A stretch of 64,000 bases of DNA from Diabrotica undecimpunctata (lineage: Eukaryota; Arthropoda; Insecta; Coleoptera; Chrysomelidae): the NCBI RefSeq assembly GCF_040954645.1, contig NC_092806.1:161134328-161198327 (forward strand). Reading direction: 5' to 3'. Shown here piece after piece: positions 33,181 through 45,130 of this stretch (position 1 is its first letter; the number at the start of each line of letters is the position of its first letter). The position numbers and the translations under genes are program-made. The notes under the pieces are model-generated. The model saw only the letters and a list, made by a program, of their open reading frames with translations, was not told the origin of the DNA and made no database searches.

Positions 33181-33689
33181 CTATATATTAAATCATGTTC
33201 ATAGTCATCATCCAGCTTGTTGTTTACACTGTTAGACATGTTAGGTATTTCTGTTCATGTAGAAATATCAACCCAATCCTACATTTATGAAAACTCTTTT
33301 ACCAAAATAATCACTTATAGTTTAGAGATAAATGTAAACTAATACTAACCAATTGAGCTTGAGTAAAAAATTATAGAATACAATCGACCATAAGTATTAG
33401 TTTTAATTAATTTTTACAATGGTTCAATCTATAATAAGGGATTATTCTAAGCTCTAAACAAATGTTTCATAGATTGCAGATCATTATCGTCCTCAGTCTC
33501 TTTTAAATTCACTGCTGGACATTCACTTCCCCTATTTGTATCCAAAGCTCTTGGTCTTGTGTTGTTTGTAAAAAATTTTTGCTTATCTTCCTTAGACATA
33601 ATCCAGTTATCGTATACGTAGTCCTCTTCTGCTTCAAATATTGGTTTCTTCATCCTCGCTACGTGGTTAGCCCATGTTTATTTCTGCAT
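33181..33689 (-). other. Spacer with an unassigned minus-strand frame
   Basis: A frame at 33447-33653 reads EAEEDYVYDNWIMSKEDKQK and SECPAVNLKETEDDNDLQ. It has a normal amino-acid composition but no family that I recognise. It lies next to a LINE fragment and may be an old gene or element remnant. Confidence 0.3.
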
Positions 33690-33930
33690 TCAATTTCTAT
33701 GACATCGAAAAACCAGTTTTAGTTCGTAGATCTTCGGTTTAGATCTTGTATTTTAGCGTAACCCCTAAAACTGATCCATTTCTATTGGTGTTTTACCTTT
33801 TTGCAAATGATTGTGCCTGCATCATATGTTATTTCTGGAAACACGCACTGATCTAGGACTTTTCTCTTCATATTAATTGGTAAATTTTCTTTAATAATGT
33901 TTGAAAAGCTCCCCCCATCCAAATGCTATT
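33690..33930 (-). pseudogene. LINE fragment, post-RT region
   Basis: Minus strand reads FSNIIKENLPINMKRKVLDQ, CVFPEITYDAGTI and CKKVKHQ, matching the segment LKRKVFNQCVLPVMTYG of insect LINE ORF2 proteins. Short and decayed. Confidence 0.6.
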
Positions 33931-34134
33931 TTGTTTATACTTCATTTGTTTGATTGTCCTTTTTGTTCTTTCCTTTTTTGACACTAACATAGCTAATCGA
34001 CCAGACTATTGATTGTCCTTGTCTATTACAATTTCATGTACGAGATGTACGTACTGAAAATATTTTCTTGTGAACTTTATGTTATAAATATACAATATTT
34101 AATGAGAATGACCAATCTTAATCGAAAATATGTT

Positions 34135-35292
34135 TTAATTTGTTGTTAAAAACACAGCATAGGAGCAGCAACAGAAGCTCTACGAAAACGCAAAGTCATA
34201 CTGAACAAAAGAAACAACAACAATACACCATGGTTCAGAAAAGATATAAAAGAGAAGTGTAAAAAGAAACGAGAGGCCTACACGCAATATAAAATATCGA
34301 ATACTCCAGAATCCCGAGACACCTATAGAAGAAAACGAAATGAAACAAAGCAGAAAAGGCCATCGAGTACAATAAACCAGAATACCTATGTTTTATGGAC
34401 CTGACAAAGACTTTCAATCGCATTCAAGTCGAAGACGTCTTACATCTACTGTATAAAAGAAACATACCAATCAATATTATACAAACCATCGAAAACATCT
34501 AGTTCCATAATCGAATACAGGCAAAGATAAATGGAAAACTAATACAGTGTATACCAATATAAAGTGGAGTAAGACAGGGCGACTCGTTAAGCACACTTCT
34601 CTTTAAAATAATAATGGACGAAATAATACAAGTAGTACGTAAAGGTCATGGTTATCAGCAGAACAAACCAAATGTATCACATCTAAATACCCCCTACGAT
34701 GTAAAATCGAAATTGATAAGAAAATAATAATGCAGGAAGCAAGGTTTAGATATCTGGAAATAGATATAACTAGTTACGCAGATGTTGAAGAAGAACTACG
34801 ACAAAAAAGCTTAAAAGCAAGTAAAGCGGCGGGATCTCTTAATGACACAATCTGGAAGAAAAAACACCTAAGACAAGGCAGAAAAACAAAAATCTATAAA
34901 GCAGCAATTAGACCTATATTAACATACACGGTGGAGACAAGATCTGACACATCTAAAACGAAACGTCTACTAGAAACAACAGAGATGAAAATAATCCGAC
35001 GAATATCAGGGAAAAGTCTGTTGGATAGGAAGAGAAGCGAAAACATAAGAAGAACATACAATATAGAAGATATAAATGGATGGGTGATAAACCGGAAACA
35101 GGGGTGGAGCGAATACGTTAGTAGAATGGCAGAGGATCGGATAGTACGAACAACACGAGATAATTCACCAAATAGACGAAGAAGTATTGGAAGACTAAGA
35201 AAAAGATGGTGCGATAATTTAAACAATTTAGGAGGCTAATATTGAAGAAGAAACAGGCTTTAAAGCCTACAAGAAGGAAGAAAAAGAAGAAT
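34135..35292 (+). pseudogene. RTE-like LINE fragment with internal deletions
   Basis: Starts with a linker (TPWFRKDIKEKCKKKREAY), jumps to RT motifs (FMDLTKTFNRIQVEDVLHLL, SGVRQGDSLSTLLFKIIMDE), skips the catalytic box, then continues YKAAIRPILTYTVETRSDT, TEMKIIRRISGKSLLDRKRS, RKQGWSEYVSRMAEDRI and RRSIGRLRKRWCDNL. Ends in a (GAAGAA)-rich tail at 35235-35292. The block at 34730-35239 is open but has no catalytic residues. Confidence 0.8.
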
Positions 35293-35619
35293 TTGTTGTT
35301 TCGATTTTCAATTCAAAAATCGTTTTGAAAATAGTTAAAATCAACGATTTTCGATTATTCATTCTAACTGAATATTATACAATGAGCTGTAGAATATTCA
35401 TAATAATAAATCGACAAAAACTATTAAAAAGAGTAAGCGACCTAGGTTGGAGCCTTCAAGAACTCCAGAGTTAGCTGTATATACCATCATGGTATCATAT
35501 TTCTTTGACAGAGATGTACTCCTAAGTCAAATGACCTAGCTTCCAATAAAGTTCTCACAGAAACCCAGTGGGTAATACCATATTAAAGTCTTCTACTCAA
35601 AATGTGTATATTAGGAAAA

Positions 35620-36930
35620 AGATTCTAATTACTATTTAAATGGGAATAAGCCACAATTAAAGGTTAAAATACGTTTACTGACGTTTCAATTTCCACTTCG
35701 GAAATCGTTCTCAAAATACAAACATTAGTAAATTAAACAAATTTTGTTTTTTGTTACTTAGTGAAAAATTCTTCTAATAATTTAATTTTATCTGACTCAT
35801 CTATATTGACAATTCAGACATACCTTATACATTTTAAAGTAGATGACTTTAAAATGATATTGCCAATATTATTGAGTTGCGTTCCTGGGACAACTTTACT
35901 TATATGATAGTTCATTCGATTACATGAAATCAACTTTAACTTGAGAATATCCGCCAGAAAAGATCATAACATGTAATTCGTCTTTATAAAGACAAATACA
36001 TGCCATGATGATAGTAAAATTCTCCTGTTAGTGATTCCATAGTAAATTATGAGGGAAAAACCAGGAAAAAAACCTCATAATACTATCCCGACATGGTAAG
36101 TATTTGATCGTGCATTTAGTTTACCTTCAATAAACACCAAATTCCGATTTTATATGTTTGTTATTCAAAAAACATAAATGATGTATTCTCTATATGTTAC
36201 TGACTTACCAATACTGGTATTTTCCTTTTAATAACTTCCTCTTTCAATATGGGTAACCAGATCCTACTACATTCTGCCGAGGAATTCGCGACACAATTGG
36301 TCTCATTTAGCATAATTAGAGCCGCTTCTTTGATTTTTCTCTTTTTACCATCCATTTCTTTTAGGACTATATTTGAATCATTCCATTGAACCCTATGTTC
36401 ATTATCCCATGCGTGTTTACAGATTTGAGATCTATCAAATTCTCTATTTTTAATAGGTATAGGATTGATGTTCACTTATTCTAACATTTAATGGTCTTGA
36501 TGTTTCACCTAAATAAAACTGATCGCATTCACAAGGTATTTTATAAATGCCATTCTTTGTCCTTTCTTGTTCATTGTTAGGTTTGGTTTTGGACAAAATA
36601 GATCTCAACGTGTTTGTTGTTTTGAATGTTGTTGAAATGTTGAATTTATTTCTTATCCTTTTAAGCTTTTCAGATAATCCTTTTATGTATGGTATTGTTA
36701 TTTTCCTCGTATTATTCCTTGCATATGCTGTAGGATCTCGTTCTAAGTTGTTTTGTTCTATTCGATCGATTGTTGAAAATTCCTTATTTATAAACGATAA
36801 AGGATAATCATTTTTTAATGGCTTAAATAATGGCTGGATAATTGTGGCTTATTCCCATTTAAATAGTAATTAATTTAAAATGCCAGAAGAAAATAGCTTC
36901 AGAACAATAAAAAGATTCTAATTGCAAAAA
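35620..36930 (-). mobile_element. Penelope-like element remnant, family C, with inverted pseudo-LTR piece
   Basis: On the minus strand: the C-terminal part of a Penelope ORF (36835-36197), then a non-coding pseudo-LTR ending at about 35625 with TAAATAGTAATT. At the 5' side, 36838-36930 carries the same end sequence (TTGTGGCTTATTCCCATT) in the opposite orientation. The pseudo-LTR contains a hammerhead-like fold with an unusual core (UUGAGAA instead of CUGANGA) at about 35690-35722. Related pieces are at 46770, 48385 and 51006. Inverted partial repeats at the 5' end are a known Penelope habit. Confidence 0.75.
36197..36835 (-). pseudogene. Penelope ORF fragment: linker and GIY-YIG endonuclease
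   Basis: Reads NKEFSTIDRIEQNNLERDPT, NTRKITIPYIKGLSEKLKRI, NGIYKIPCECDQFYLGETSR (GIY-YIG core with the C-x-C pair of Penelope nucleases), then REFDRSQICKHAWDNEHRV and KIKEAALIMLNE, which carries the catalytic-region E. A stop or frameshift near 36475 separates two halves. The RT domain is missing. The last 90 residues are open. Confidence 0.8.
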
Positions 36931-37521
36931 TATGTGAAGTTAGAAAGGACATAGATCTAAAGGGCTTTGTTGCTATAATCCAAGAAAATAATTAATGTAG
37001 ACTAGGTATTTTTTAAACATGTCAAACTTTTTCATCTTCCCTTGTACATATTTTAAATGTATTATTTATAGTTATATACTGCTTGTACGAAATTAGTCAC
37101 AGCACATGCTTTAATTGATGTAACTAATGGCACGTTCGGTAAGTTGCAAATTATAAACACCACATTCTTTATGGTGATAAAAATGTTAACACAAGAAAAA
37201 AATCGGTTCAACACGCTGTCTGGTGTTTTAGATGAGATCTTTTTGTTTCAGTCACATATTTCACGCGTGCACTTGACTTTTGAACCTATTTATTATTCCG
37301 TTTATGTATTTTGATGATATAGTATAAAATTGTTTTTCAATATTATGTGAGGAATATGTAGGTTTTTATGTGACTGTTATTATTTTGTGAGTCATTAAAT
37401 GATAAAATGGGAAAGTAAATTAAACAAAAATTGGGAATGAAATATCGGAACCACAAAAATGTGTCCGACAAATATTGGTCTTGTCTCTGTTGCTTTAGGA
37501 CCGCAGTAATGGGGGTCGGTG
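36931..37521. other. AT-rich spacer
   Basis: No gene or repeat structure recognised, apart from being the flank of the next insertion. Confidence 0.4.
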
Positions 37522-38818
37522 TACCACCCGGAGTGGTATTGTAATCAATAACAATAACAATAACAATATCTTTATTTTTAGAAAATAATATACATTCCGT
37601 GAACATAAAAAAATTAAAAAAAAAACAGTGTCACAAACGAAAATATTATTTACTTATTCCTAACCGTTACATATACAAATAGTCCTCCACAGAATATGGC
37701 TCAAGAGCTACCAGTAATTTAAATATTTGATGTTTATACAAACTTAATCTTTCCTCCCTTTTAATAGGTTCAGGCAGTTTATTAAACAATTTGATGCAGC
37801 AATAAAGAGGGTTTTTTTTTTGTTATACTTAACCTGTGTATTGGAATTTTATAATTATATAACCTGGTATTTACTATACTATTGGGCTCAAAGTTCCTAA
37901 AGAGTATTTTATTCTTATATAGAAACAGTAAGCATTCTTGAATAAATACAGCGTAAACTGTTAAAATATTATTACTCCTAAAATGCCCTCTACATGATTC
38001 CCTACTTTTTAAGTCAAACATAACTCTGATTATTTTTTTCTGAACCAGAAATACATTATTTATGTCCCTACTGTGGCCAAAATTTATTAGACCATATCTA
38101 AATTTTGCTTCAAAATTAGCATGATACACTGTTTTTAATGAGTTACTATTCATGTATTTTTTTAGAACTCTAAAGCTGTAAATCACTTTACTCAAAGACA
38201 TACATAACTGGTCAACATGTTTATCCCAACATAAAAAACTGTCAATATATAATCCTACAAATTTGGTACTGCTGCTAATATTTAAAGTGTCATTATTTAC
38301 AATAATACTGTTTGGCATATCTGAATGTGCATAATTTGTCTTAAACAAAAGAAGATCTGTTTTATTTTGATTTAAAACCAACCTATTCATAGAAAGCCAG
38401 TCTTTAGCTTTCTGGAACTCTAAACTAGCATTAACGCTTAGAACAGACATGTCTTTACCACTGACTAAAATGTTTGTATTATCTGCATAATTTGTTATGC
38501 TGGAAGTAGTATTAGCCACTAGACCATGAAGATCATTGATATAGATCACAAACAGTAAAGGACCAATCACACTTCCTTGTGGTACTCCAATATTGATAGT
38601 GCTTTCAGATGAGATGCCTATTTCAGTGTTTTTATGTATTTTTACTAAATGTCTCCTATTTGCCAAGTAGGACTTAAACCACTTCAATGCTGGTCCACGT
38701 ATACCATATTTCTCCAATTTATCAAATAATAGGTCATGCACTAAACAGTCATATGCCTTTGATAGGTCCAAAAAGAGACCCAAAGCCATATGACCAATCT
38801 CAGTACATTTCAAAATAT

Positions 38819-39223
38819 ATGCGAAAATGGTTGCGTTTCGATTTAATTTGAGCTTCTTACCACTCCCTGACACGTGTTTCTGGGTCTTCCCGTCATCAGA
38901 GAGAGCTTGTAAGAAAACTCAAACTAAACCAAAACGCACCGGCTACTCGGCAATTATAGACAAAATAATTACCAGAGTATGCTACTAGAGACATCTAGTG
39001 ATGAAAGATGAAGTTAAATGTGTCGATAGCAATTAAATCGATGTGTCGATAGCAATTATTTATCGTCCTTACTCGACGCAATGAGTACAAGAAAGATAGT
39101 AATTTACATGGGTAAATTGTTGATGCTTAGTGGAATATAAATATTCCCAGCATCGCTCTTAATGGCTGGATTAAGCGTGAGTATACAATTTACTTTAATT
39201 GCTATCGACACATTTAACTTCAT
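38819..39223 (-). mobile_element. 405-bp hammerhead-bearing retrozyme-like insertion
   Basis: Inserted in the LINE RT gene with a perfect 12-bp duplication (ATTTCAAAATAT at 38807-38818 and 39224-39235); removing it restores RT reading through VWDILKCTEIGH. It has no coding capacity. A complete hammerhead lies 50 nt from its 3' end. A perfect 30-bp inverted pair (39008-39037 with 39194-39223) places a copy of an internal segment, reversed, at the 5' tip, as seen in Penelope-type insertions. Size, single ribozyme and lack of ORF match animal retrozymes, small non-autonomous elements thought to spread via circular RNA and Penelope enzymes. That assignment is an inference. Confidence 0.85.
38847..38923 (-). 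ncRNA. Hammerhead ribozyme, complete, long stem I
   Basis: Core CTGATGA (38899-38893), stem II GGG/CCC with loop AAGA and a flanking C-A mismatch, GAAA (38880-38877), and self-complementary stem III ACACGTGT. Predicted cleavage after GTC, between 38869 and 38868. Stem I is built of three helices: 7 bp (GCTCTCT with AGGGAGT), 7 bp (TTCTTAC with GTAAGAA) and 6 bp (TTTGAG with CTCAAA), separated by small internal loops. Such compensating length is strong evidence that the RNA is or recently was functional. The 4-bp stem III suggests dimeric action. Confidence 0.9.
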
Positions 39224-39439
39224 ATTTCAAAATATCCCAGACAAATTGAAAAATCGCAGTTTGAGTTGATTTTCCCTGTTGATAACCATGCTGATTTGCA
39301 CTAATAATATGACATTTTGTTAAAAATTCTGTTATCCGCCTATACATAGTCATTTCTAAGATTTTTGAAAAGGAACATAGAAGGCTAATTGGTCTATAGT
39401 TATTAATTACCACCCGGAGTGGTATTGTAATCTTTCATG

Positions 39440-39850
39440 TACACACAAGAACAATACAGAAATAGCAGCGAGAGATCTGAACCCTAACATATTGAGAAGA
39501 TAACTGCAATATGCACTAAATCACCTGTAAGACTGGTGCTTCAACCTCAAAATAGACTAGTCTAATACAGCGAACTATTTAGGAATAATAATAGAAGATT
39601 AACATACACACGTCACACGTACACAACATTATCAACAAATCCTAGTCATTAAGAAGACTAAACTAAGACCTATCACAGGAAGAAAAAGCAAATTAAGGTT
39701 GATAACAAAATTAAGAATGACCAACAGTATAATCTTCCAACAATTATATATACTTTAGCAGCATTGGATCAAACCTACAAGTACAATGGAAACAAGAGAC
39801 AAATGGTCCAAATAGTAAAAGTACAAATAGGCCTCTCGGATGCTCCAATC
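39440..39850 (+). pseudogene. Jockey-like RT remnant
   Basis: Across frames: NYLGIIIED, PITGRKSKLRLITKLRM, NLPTIIYTLAALDQTYKYNG and KRQMVQIVKVQIGLSDAP. It corresponds to the post-palm part of a Jockey RT. The LINE at 37547-39407 probably landed in this older element. Many stops. Confidence 0.6.
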
Positions 39851-40592
39851 CTCAGGACATTCTGCTGTTTGCTATATTCTTTTAAGATTTTCTTCAGATT
39901 TTTTAATTACAATTTTTAACTCGCCCCACATATTGTCTTAATCTTTTGTTCCTCTATATTTTACAAAAATTTTTTTTATATCTTAACAATTTATGTCCAG
40001 TTCTTATTTTCTATCGTTTTATTCAGCCATGTTATGTCTATTAGACATAGTCTAATAGATATAGCATAATAGACGTAGTCACATGTGTTCATAATGACTA
40101 CATTTTGTTCTTGAGAGGACTGCAGAATTCTTTCTAATCTCTCCCTGACATGGTAAAGATTAATAAATTAAAGTTTTTTATTACATTTATATTTGTCCAT
40201 TTTCTTAACCTATAATTTAAATTAGCACTATATCACTCTCCTCACTCTGTCAATTACCACAATAAATCAATTAGTTAATTACAACTTCCCGTATTGCGCA
40301 AAACAAAAATTACACAACGAAGAAACCGTACACGCATCGGAAATCCATAAAAAATTAATTAACTGTATGGTCCTCGGTGAGTGGATATCATATTTTATAG
40401 GTATCAATCAAGTGGACTGTAAACGATCTGAATGACGTGATTCATCAATCAAGGTGTCACGTTCAACCCTCCGATCGGGCAGGGGTAGTTTTCGGTTTTT
40501 TTTGGAGAGAAGGAGAGTGAGATTCGGTGGCTGTGGTCTGGAGCGATAAGAAAACAGGTGCTTAATATGTACATGTACACATCATTACAGCG

Positions 40593-40598
<6 letters not shown>
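39851..40598. other. Spacer
   Basis: No gene recognised. Includes a repeat-like stretch TCTAATAGA at about 40040-40075 and a GC-richer patch at 40450-40500. Confidence 0.4.

Positions 40599-40634
<36 letters not shown>
40599..40634. repeat. (TA)n microsatellite, 3' border of the Penelope-like element
   Basis: About 18 TA units directly against the Penelope-like 3' sequence. A longer (TA)n closes the other side at 43003-43095. Confidence 0.9.
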
Positions 40635-40637
<3 letters not shown>

Positions 40638-40690
40638 AACTCTTAAATATTGGGGAAATCTGCAAGAAAGACTCTAATGTGTATCAATTG

Positions 40691-40744
40691 TTTCGCCGAA
40701 CGTTTTCGCCAAAGAGAATTAATTTGGCTTCTTCAGGGCTGAAA
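40691..40744 (-). ncRNA. Hammerhead ribozyme in the Penelope-like 3' region
   Basis: CTGAAGA (40736-40730), unpaired A, 6-bp stem II GCCAAA/TTTGGC with a 9-nt loop, GAAA (40707-40704), stem III AACGTT. Predicted cleavage after C, between 40698 and 40697. Stem I is 7 bp with one bulged A: TTTC-A-GCC pairs with GGCGAAA. All conserved core positions are present. Confidence 0.85.
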
Positions 40745-41293
40745 GAGAATAAATTATAATTAGCTACCATATATTATCTATTAAAACATTATTGATCTTA
40801 CCGTAACTTAAAATTGTAGAGTTAGAATATTAAAAAACTTAGCTAGTAACATAGTGGTGTTTTTTGTTACTATGTGCAAAAAAAGTTTTTTTTAAGGTTT
40901 GAAATGTATGGTAACTTTGAACTTGACACGCAAAGGCTTACCCAAGGTTAATCGAAAAACCCAATGTAACTACATTTAAAAGGAGGTAATTCTTTGAATT
41001 GTCGGCAATAACTAAATTTTTGATTTTTAGATAGTTTAAAAGTGAGGTTCTGTTTTAGCCAGAACGCAAGCGCTGACAACTTCATTGTTCTTATGAATCT
41101 TTATGTCGTTAAGGTTCATTGGTAAAAAACGAATGAATTTAAATCCCAGTATAGGGAAATATTATTTTGATTTACTTTATTTAATTATATTATATTGTTC
41201 ATGTATTATTGCATCTTATTGAGATGTATCTAAGAAAAGCAAGGGAATGTTATATATTTTTTTGTGTTAATGAAAATTAATTATAAAGGTATG

Positions 41294-42982
41294 TTAGTTG
41301 TTAATGGATATATCAGTCAAGTTAGTTATCTGTGATATAGTATTGTTCTTGGTATCTGATTTAAGTAACAAGTGGTATATATCGCTTAGATTCTTGGCGT
41401 CACTCTTAACATTAATGGAGAAATCGTTAAGGAAAATATATGACATTTCAATGAACTCTCTTTTAGATTTATTGTTCTCACGGTGGAGAATTGTGGTGTT
41501 AGTATAGTCCATGAGATGACCAGTGGAATGGATATGTTTGGCTAAAGCACAACGGTCAGGGTGAAGTCGAGAATCACTTTTGTGTAGTGTAATACGTGAT
41601 TTCAATAATTGAGATGTTTGACCGATGTAGGAATTGTTGCAAGAGAGACATGGAATGTTGTAGACAATATTACTAAGCCTATCTATGGGAGTCTTATCTT
41701 TTATCTTAGAATAAAGATTATTAATTGTTAGGGCTGATCTACAAGCCACATTAAGTTTAATGTTGTTATTATTATTGCCAAAGCTATTTTCAACACTTTT
41801 CAGAATCCTTGTTAACCCCGGAGTGATATCTCTGAAATATGGTAATGAAAAATATTTGTTTATAGGAGTATCCGAGACTGGGTTCCCACTTAAGATATCA
41901 GGATCAGCATTGTTAGTCGCGAAGGAAGGTGTAATATCTTCGTCATGGATAGTATTAAACAAAATCTTATTAACTAATGGTGTTGGATAAGCGTTTGAAA
42001 TAAAAAGTTTCTGTAGGATTTGTAGGTTTTTTGTATGAAATGAAGGATCTGATAGTTTTGTTACTCTATTTTTCATCTGTTTGATTAAGTTCACTTTGGT
42101 AGAATTGTTATGGTATGAGTTGTAGTTAAGGTATCTACCAGAATGGGTCGGTTTTTGATACCAATCTATTTTGATGTTGTTGGTTTCCCTGATCATCCTT
42201 ATGTCGAGAAAGGGGACGGACCAATTACCATCTTCCCTCTCTATAGTGAACTGGATGTAGGAGTCATAACCATTAAAAGTATCTAATAGTTCATCTACCT
42301 TGTCATTGGGTATAGCCAAAATGATATCATCAACATATTTTTTAATAAATGGAATATTAAAGGATAGTAAAGGAATGACTGAGTCTAATACATAATCCAT
42401 AACGTAAGTTGCAATGATAGGAGAAATCTTAGCTCCCATAGGGGTACCGAAAGTTTGTTGATAGAATTTATCATTAAATGAGAAGTAAGTGTTGTTAAAG
42501 AGAAATTCGACGATGCTGATGAATCTGTCGTAAGACATGGAACAACAACCTCTAATACGGTCCCAGTTGATCTCTATTGATGTAAAACATATTCCTAGAT
42601 GAACATTGCTGAATAAGGATACAACGTCAAGGCTAACGAGGACATAATTTGATGGTAGTATGTAGCCATTATATTTATTTACCATCTCAAAGGAATCTTT
42701 AATGTAATATTGACTTTCATAATTATATGCATTAGTAAGTATGTCTGTAACAAAAGCTGAGATATTTTCAGTGGGTGTTCCAATGGAAGCTACTATGGGA
42801 CGAACCGATAGTGTTGGTTTGTGGATTTTTGGCAAAGCATAAAACTTTGCAATGTTCCCATTATATGTTGTTAGTTTTTTCTTTGTGTTACGGTCAATCT
42901 CATTGGAAGAGGCTAAGGATGCGATTAATGTATTGCATTTCCTTTGCAGAGAAGAAGTGGGATTGGATGTAAGTGAAACCAA
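41294..42982 (-). CDS. Penelope-like RT and GIY-YIG endonuclease, N-terminus missing
   Basis: An open frame of about 562 residues. RT: KFYALPKIHKP (46-56), VRPIVAS, SLDVVSLFSNV (117-127), FGTPMGAKISPIIATYVMD (178-196), catalytic KYVDDIILAI (215-224) and FLDIRMI. GIY-YIG nuclease: VYNIPCLSCNNSYIGQTSQ (440-458), with R near 463, CALAKHIHSTGH and the E in KSKREFIEM (508-513). Penelope-like elements copy RNA at nicks made by this nuclease. Full family members carry roughly 150-200 residues before LPKIHK that are absent here, and no ATG starts the frame (first usable codon TTG at 42982). The copy is 5'-truncated, yet its catalytic residues are intact. Confidence 0.92.
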   Translation of the reverse strand: MVSLTSNPTSSLQRKCNTLIASLASSNEIDRNTKKKLTTYNGNIAKFYALPKIHKPTLSVRPIVASIGTPTENISAFVTDILTNAYNYESQYYIKDSFEMVNKYNGYILPSNYVLVSLDVVSLFSNVHLGICFTSIEINWDRIRGCCSMSYDRFISIVEFLFNNTYFSFNDKFYQQTFGTPMGAKISPIIATYVMDYVLDSVIPLLSFNIPFIKKYVDDIILAIPNDKVDELLDTFNGYDSYIQFTIEREDGNWSVPFLDIRMIRETNNIKIDWYQKPTHSGRYLNYNSYHNNSTKVNLIKQMKNRVTKLSDPSFHTKNLQILQKLFISNAYPTPLVNKILFNTIHDEDITPSFATNNADPDILSGNPVSDTPINKYFSLPYFRDITPGLTRILKSVENSFGNNNNNIKLNVACRSALTINNLYSKIKDKTPIDRLSNIVYNIPCLSCNNSYIGQTSQLLKSRITLHKSDSRLHPDRCALAKHIHSTGHLMDYTNTTILHRENNKSKREFIEMSYIFLNDFSINVKSDAKNLSDIYHLLLKSDTKNNTISQITNLTDISINN

Positions 42983-42986
42983 GTTT

Positions 42987-43869
<883 letters not shown>

Positions 43870-45130
43870 AAGTAATTCTTTACAGCTTCTCAACATTTAT
43901 AATAGTCATCTTTAAACAAGTCGTTGATGTAGTTTTCTCATTCATCCATTACTTCGTCTTCCAAAGTTAGTGTGTGACCTTCATTATTTATCAGCGTTAT
44001 GGGTGTATTCTTCTTGTGCTCTCCAGTAATTTCTTTTATTTTTACCTTTTTTTTACCTCTTTCTTTACCTCTCGTTCCATCAAATTCTAGCCGCTCCGTC
44101 CTTCTTCCCACATTGGTTCTCATTTCTACTTCTGCAGTTCAATTCCAAACCATGCAGTCGTTGTTCTTGAATAATTTTAGAGACTGTAGTCACTCACGTT
44201 CTTTCCCTAATCAGATCGTTCCTGATCTTGTCACATCTAGTCTTACTCAACATCTACCGTAACATTGTCATTCCGGACTCAGTGCAGAACCTTGGTGTAA
44301 ACCAACCGTCACTAGAAAACTTTAGGTCAATCCAGCACAAGTCCTTACTTTGGTGTACGCTCCCTACACATATTCTTCAAGAGCCTTACGTAATTCCCAG
44401 AAACTCATTTTTCTCTCTCATAAATCTCCAGAGTTCTACTGTAAATACCAAGTGTATATATATTTCGATATATTTCTTACAGTCCTGAATGGCCGCTTTA
44501 TTTATATACAATGATACCATCATACTATACCTTCATGTACTACATTCTGTCCTCTTTATACATCCTATTTTTCATTTGTTACAACACATCCACCCCTTTC
44601 TCTCCTAGAGTCTTCCAAACCTTCACAGGTATTCCCTCAGGCCCTACTGCCGTACTATTCTCCATCCTATTTATCCCTTCTTGAAATATATAAGCGTCAA
44701 CACGTTTTTAGTTTTCTACACAGACTGACTTTATTCATGAAACATTATAAATGGTTACCATCCTTTACAGATGAGTAATACCAAACATTCAATATAATAT
44801 TTTGGGATATTAGAACAATTGAAGCCTCGACAACCTCATTTCTCGGTATCACCAGTCTTACATTATGATTTGAGGCCCACATCCTCTGTCTCTTCTATTT
44901 AGTAAGTTTCTAAAGCACTTATATCATCTTCCTTTAGCAATGCTGTATAACCTTTTCATCCGCGAAAGTGTTTCCAACTTTTCATACTGCCTTGCAGACT
45001 ATATTTCCTTAGCAGTAACTACAGGGTGCTTTGCTTTTGTATGTATACTTATCTTCGTCTCGTTTAGAACTCTTATACCTGTTTCTAGCTTCTTTCTTCT
45101 ACCTAATCTACTGTTGCACTTCATCGTTCC
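43870..45130 (-). pseudogene. Two joined LINE fragments
   Basis: On the minus strand, in order: VVTAKEI with ARQYEKLETLSRMKRLYSIA (linker), RMENSTAVGPEGIPVKVWKT (RT start, about 44690-44620), VTVGLHQGSALSPE (RT motif 4, about 44300), IRNDLIRERT and SKIIQEQRLHG, then NVGRRTERLEFDGTRGKE (C-terminus, about 44110). Without a break, KIKEITGEHKKNTPITLINN and TLTLEDEVMDEWENYINDLF follow. That is linker sequence belonging to the region before the RT domain, so it comes from another LINE copy. Numerous frameshifts. Confidence 0.65.

Larger units (their letters stand above)
37547..39407 (-). pseudogene. 5'-truncated Jockey/CR1-like LINE with 25-bp TSD, interrupted by an HHR element
   Basis: Minus strand starts inside the RT domain (NNYRPISLLCSFSKILEM, SANQHGYQQGKSTQTAIFQF), is broken at 39223-38819 by an insertion, and resumes with GHMALGLFLDLSKAYDCLVH, GVPQGSVIGPLLFVIYINDL, a catalytic box NYADN (one residue off YADD) and LNQNKTDLLLFKT, running to a stop at 37782. 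A (TTATTG)n tail (about 37547-37566) marks the 3' end. The duplication, at 37522-37546 and 39408-39432, contains ACCACCCGGAGTGGT. Apart from the insertion the frame is largely open. Confidence 0.85.
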
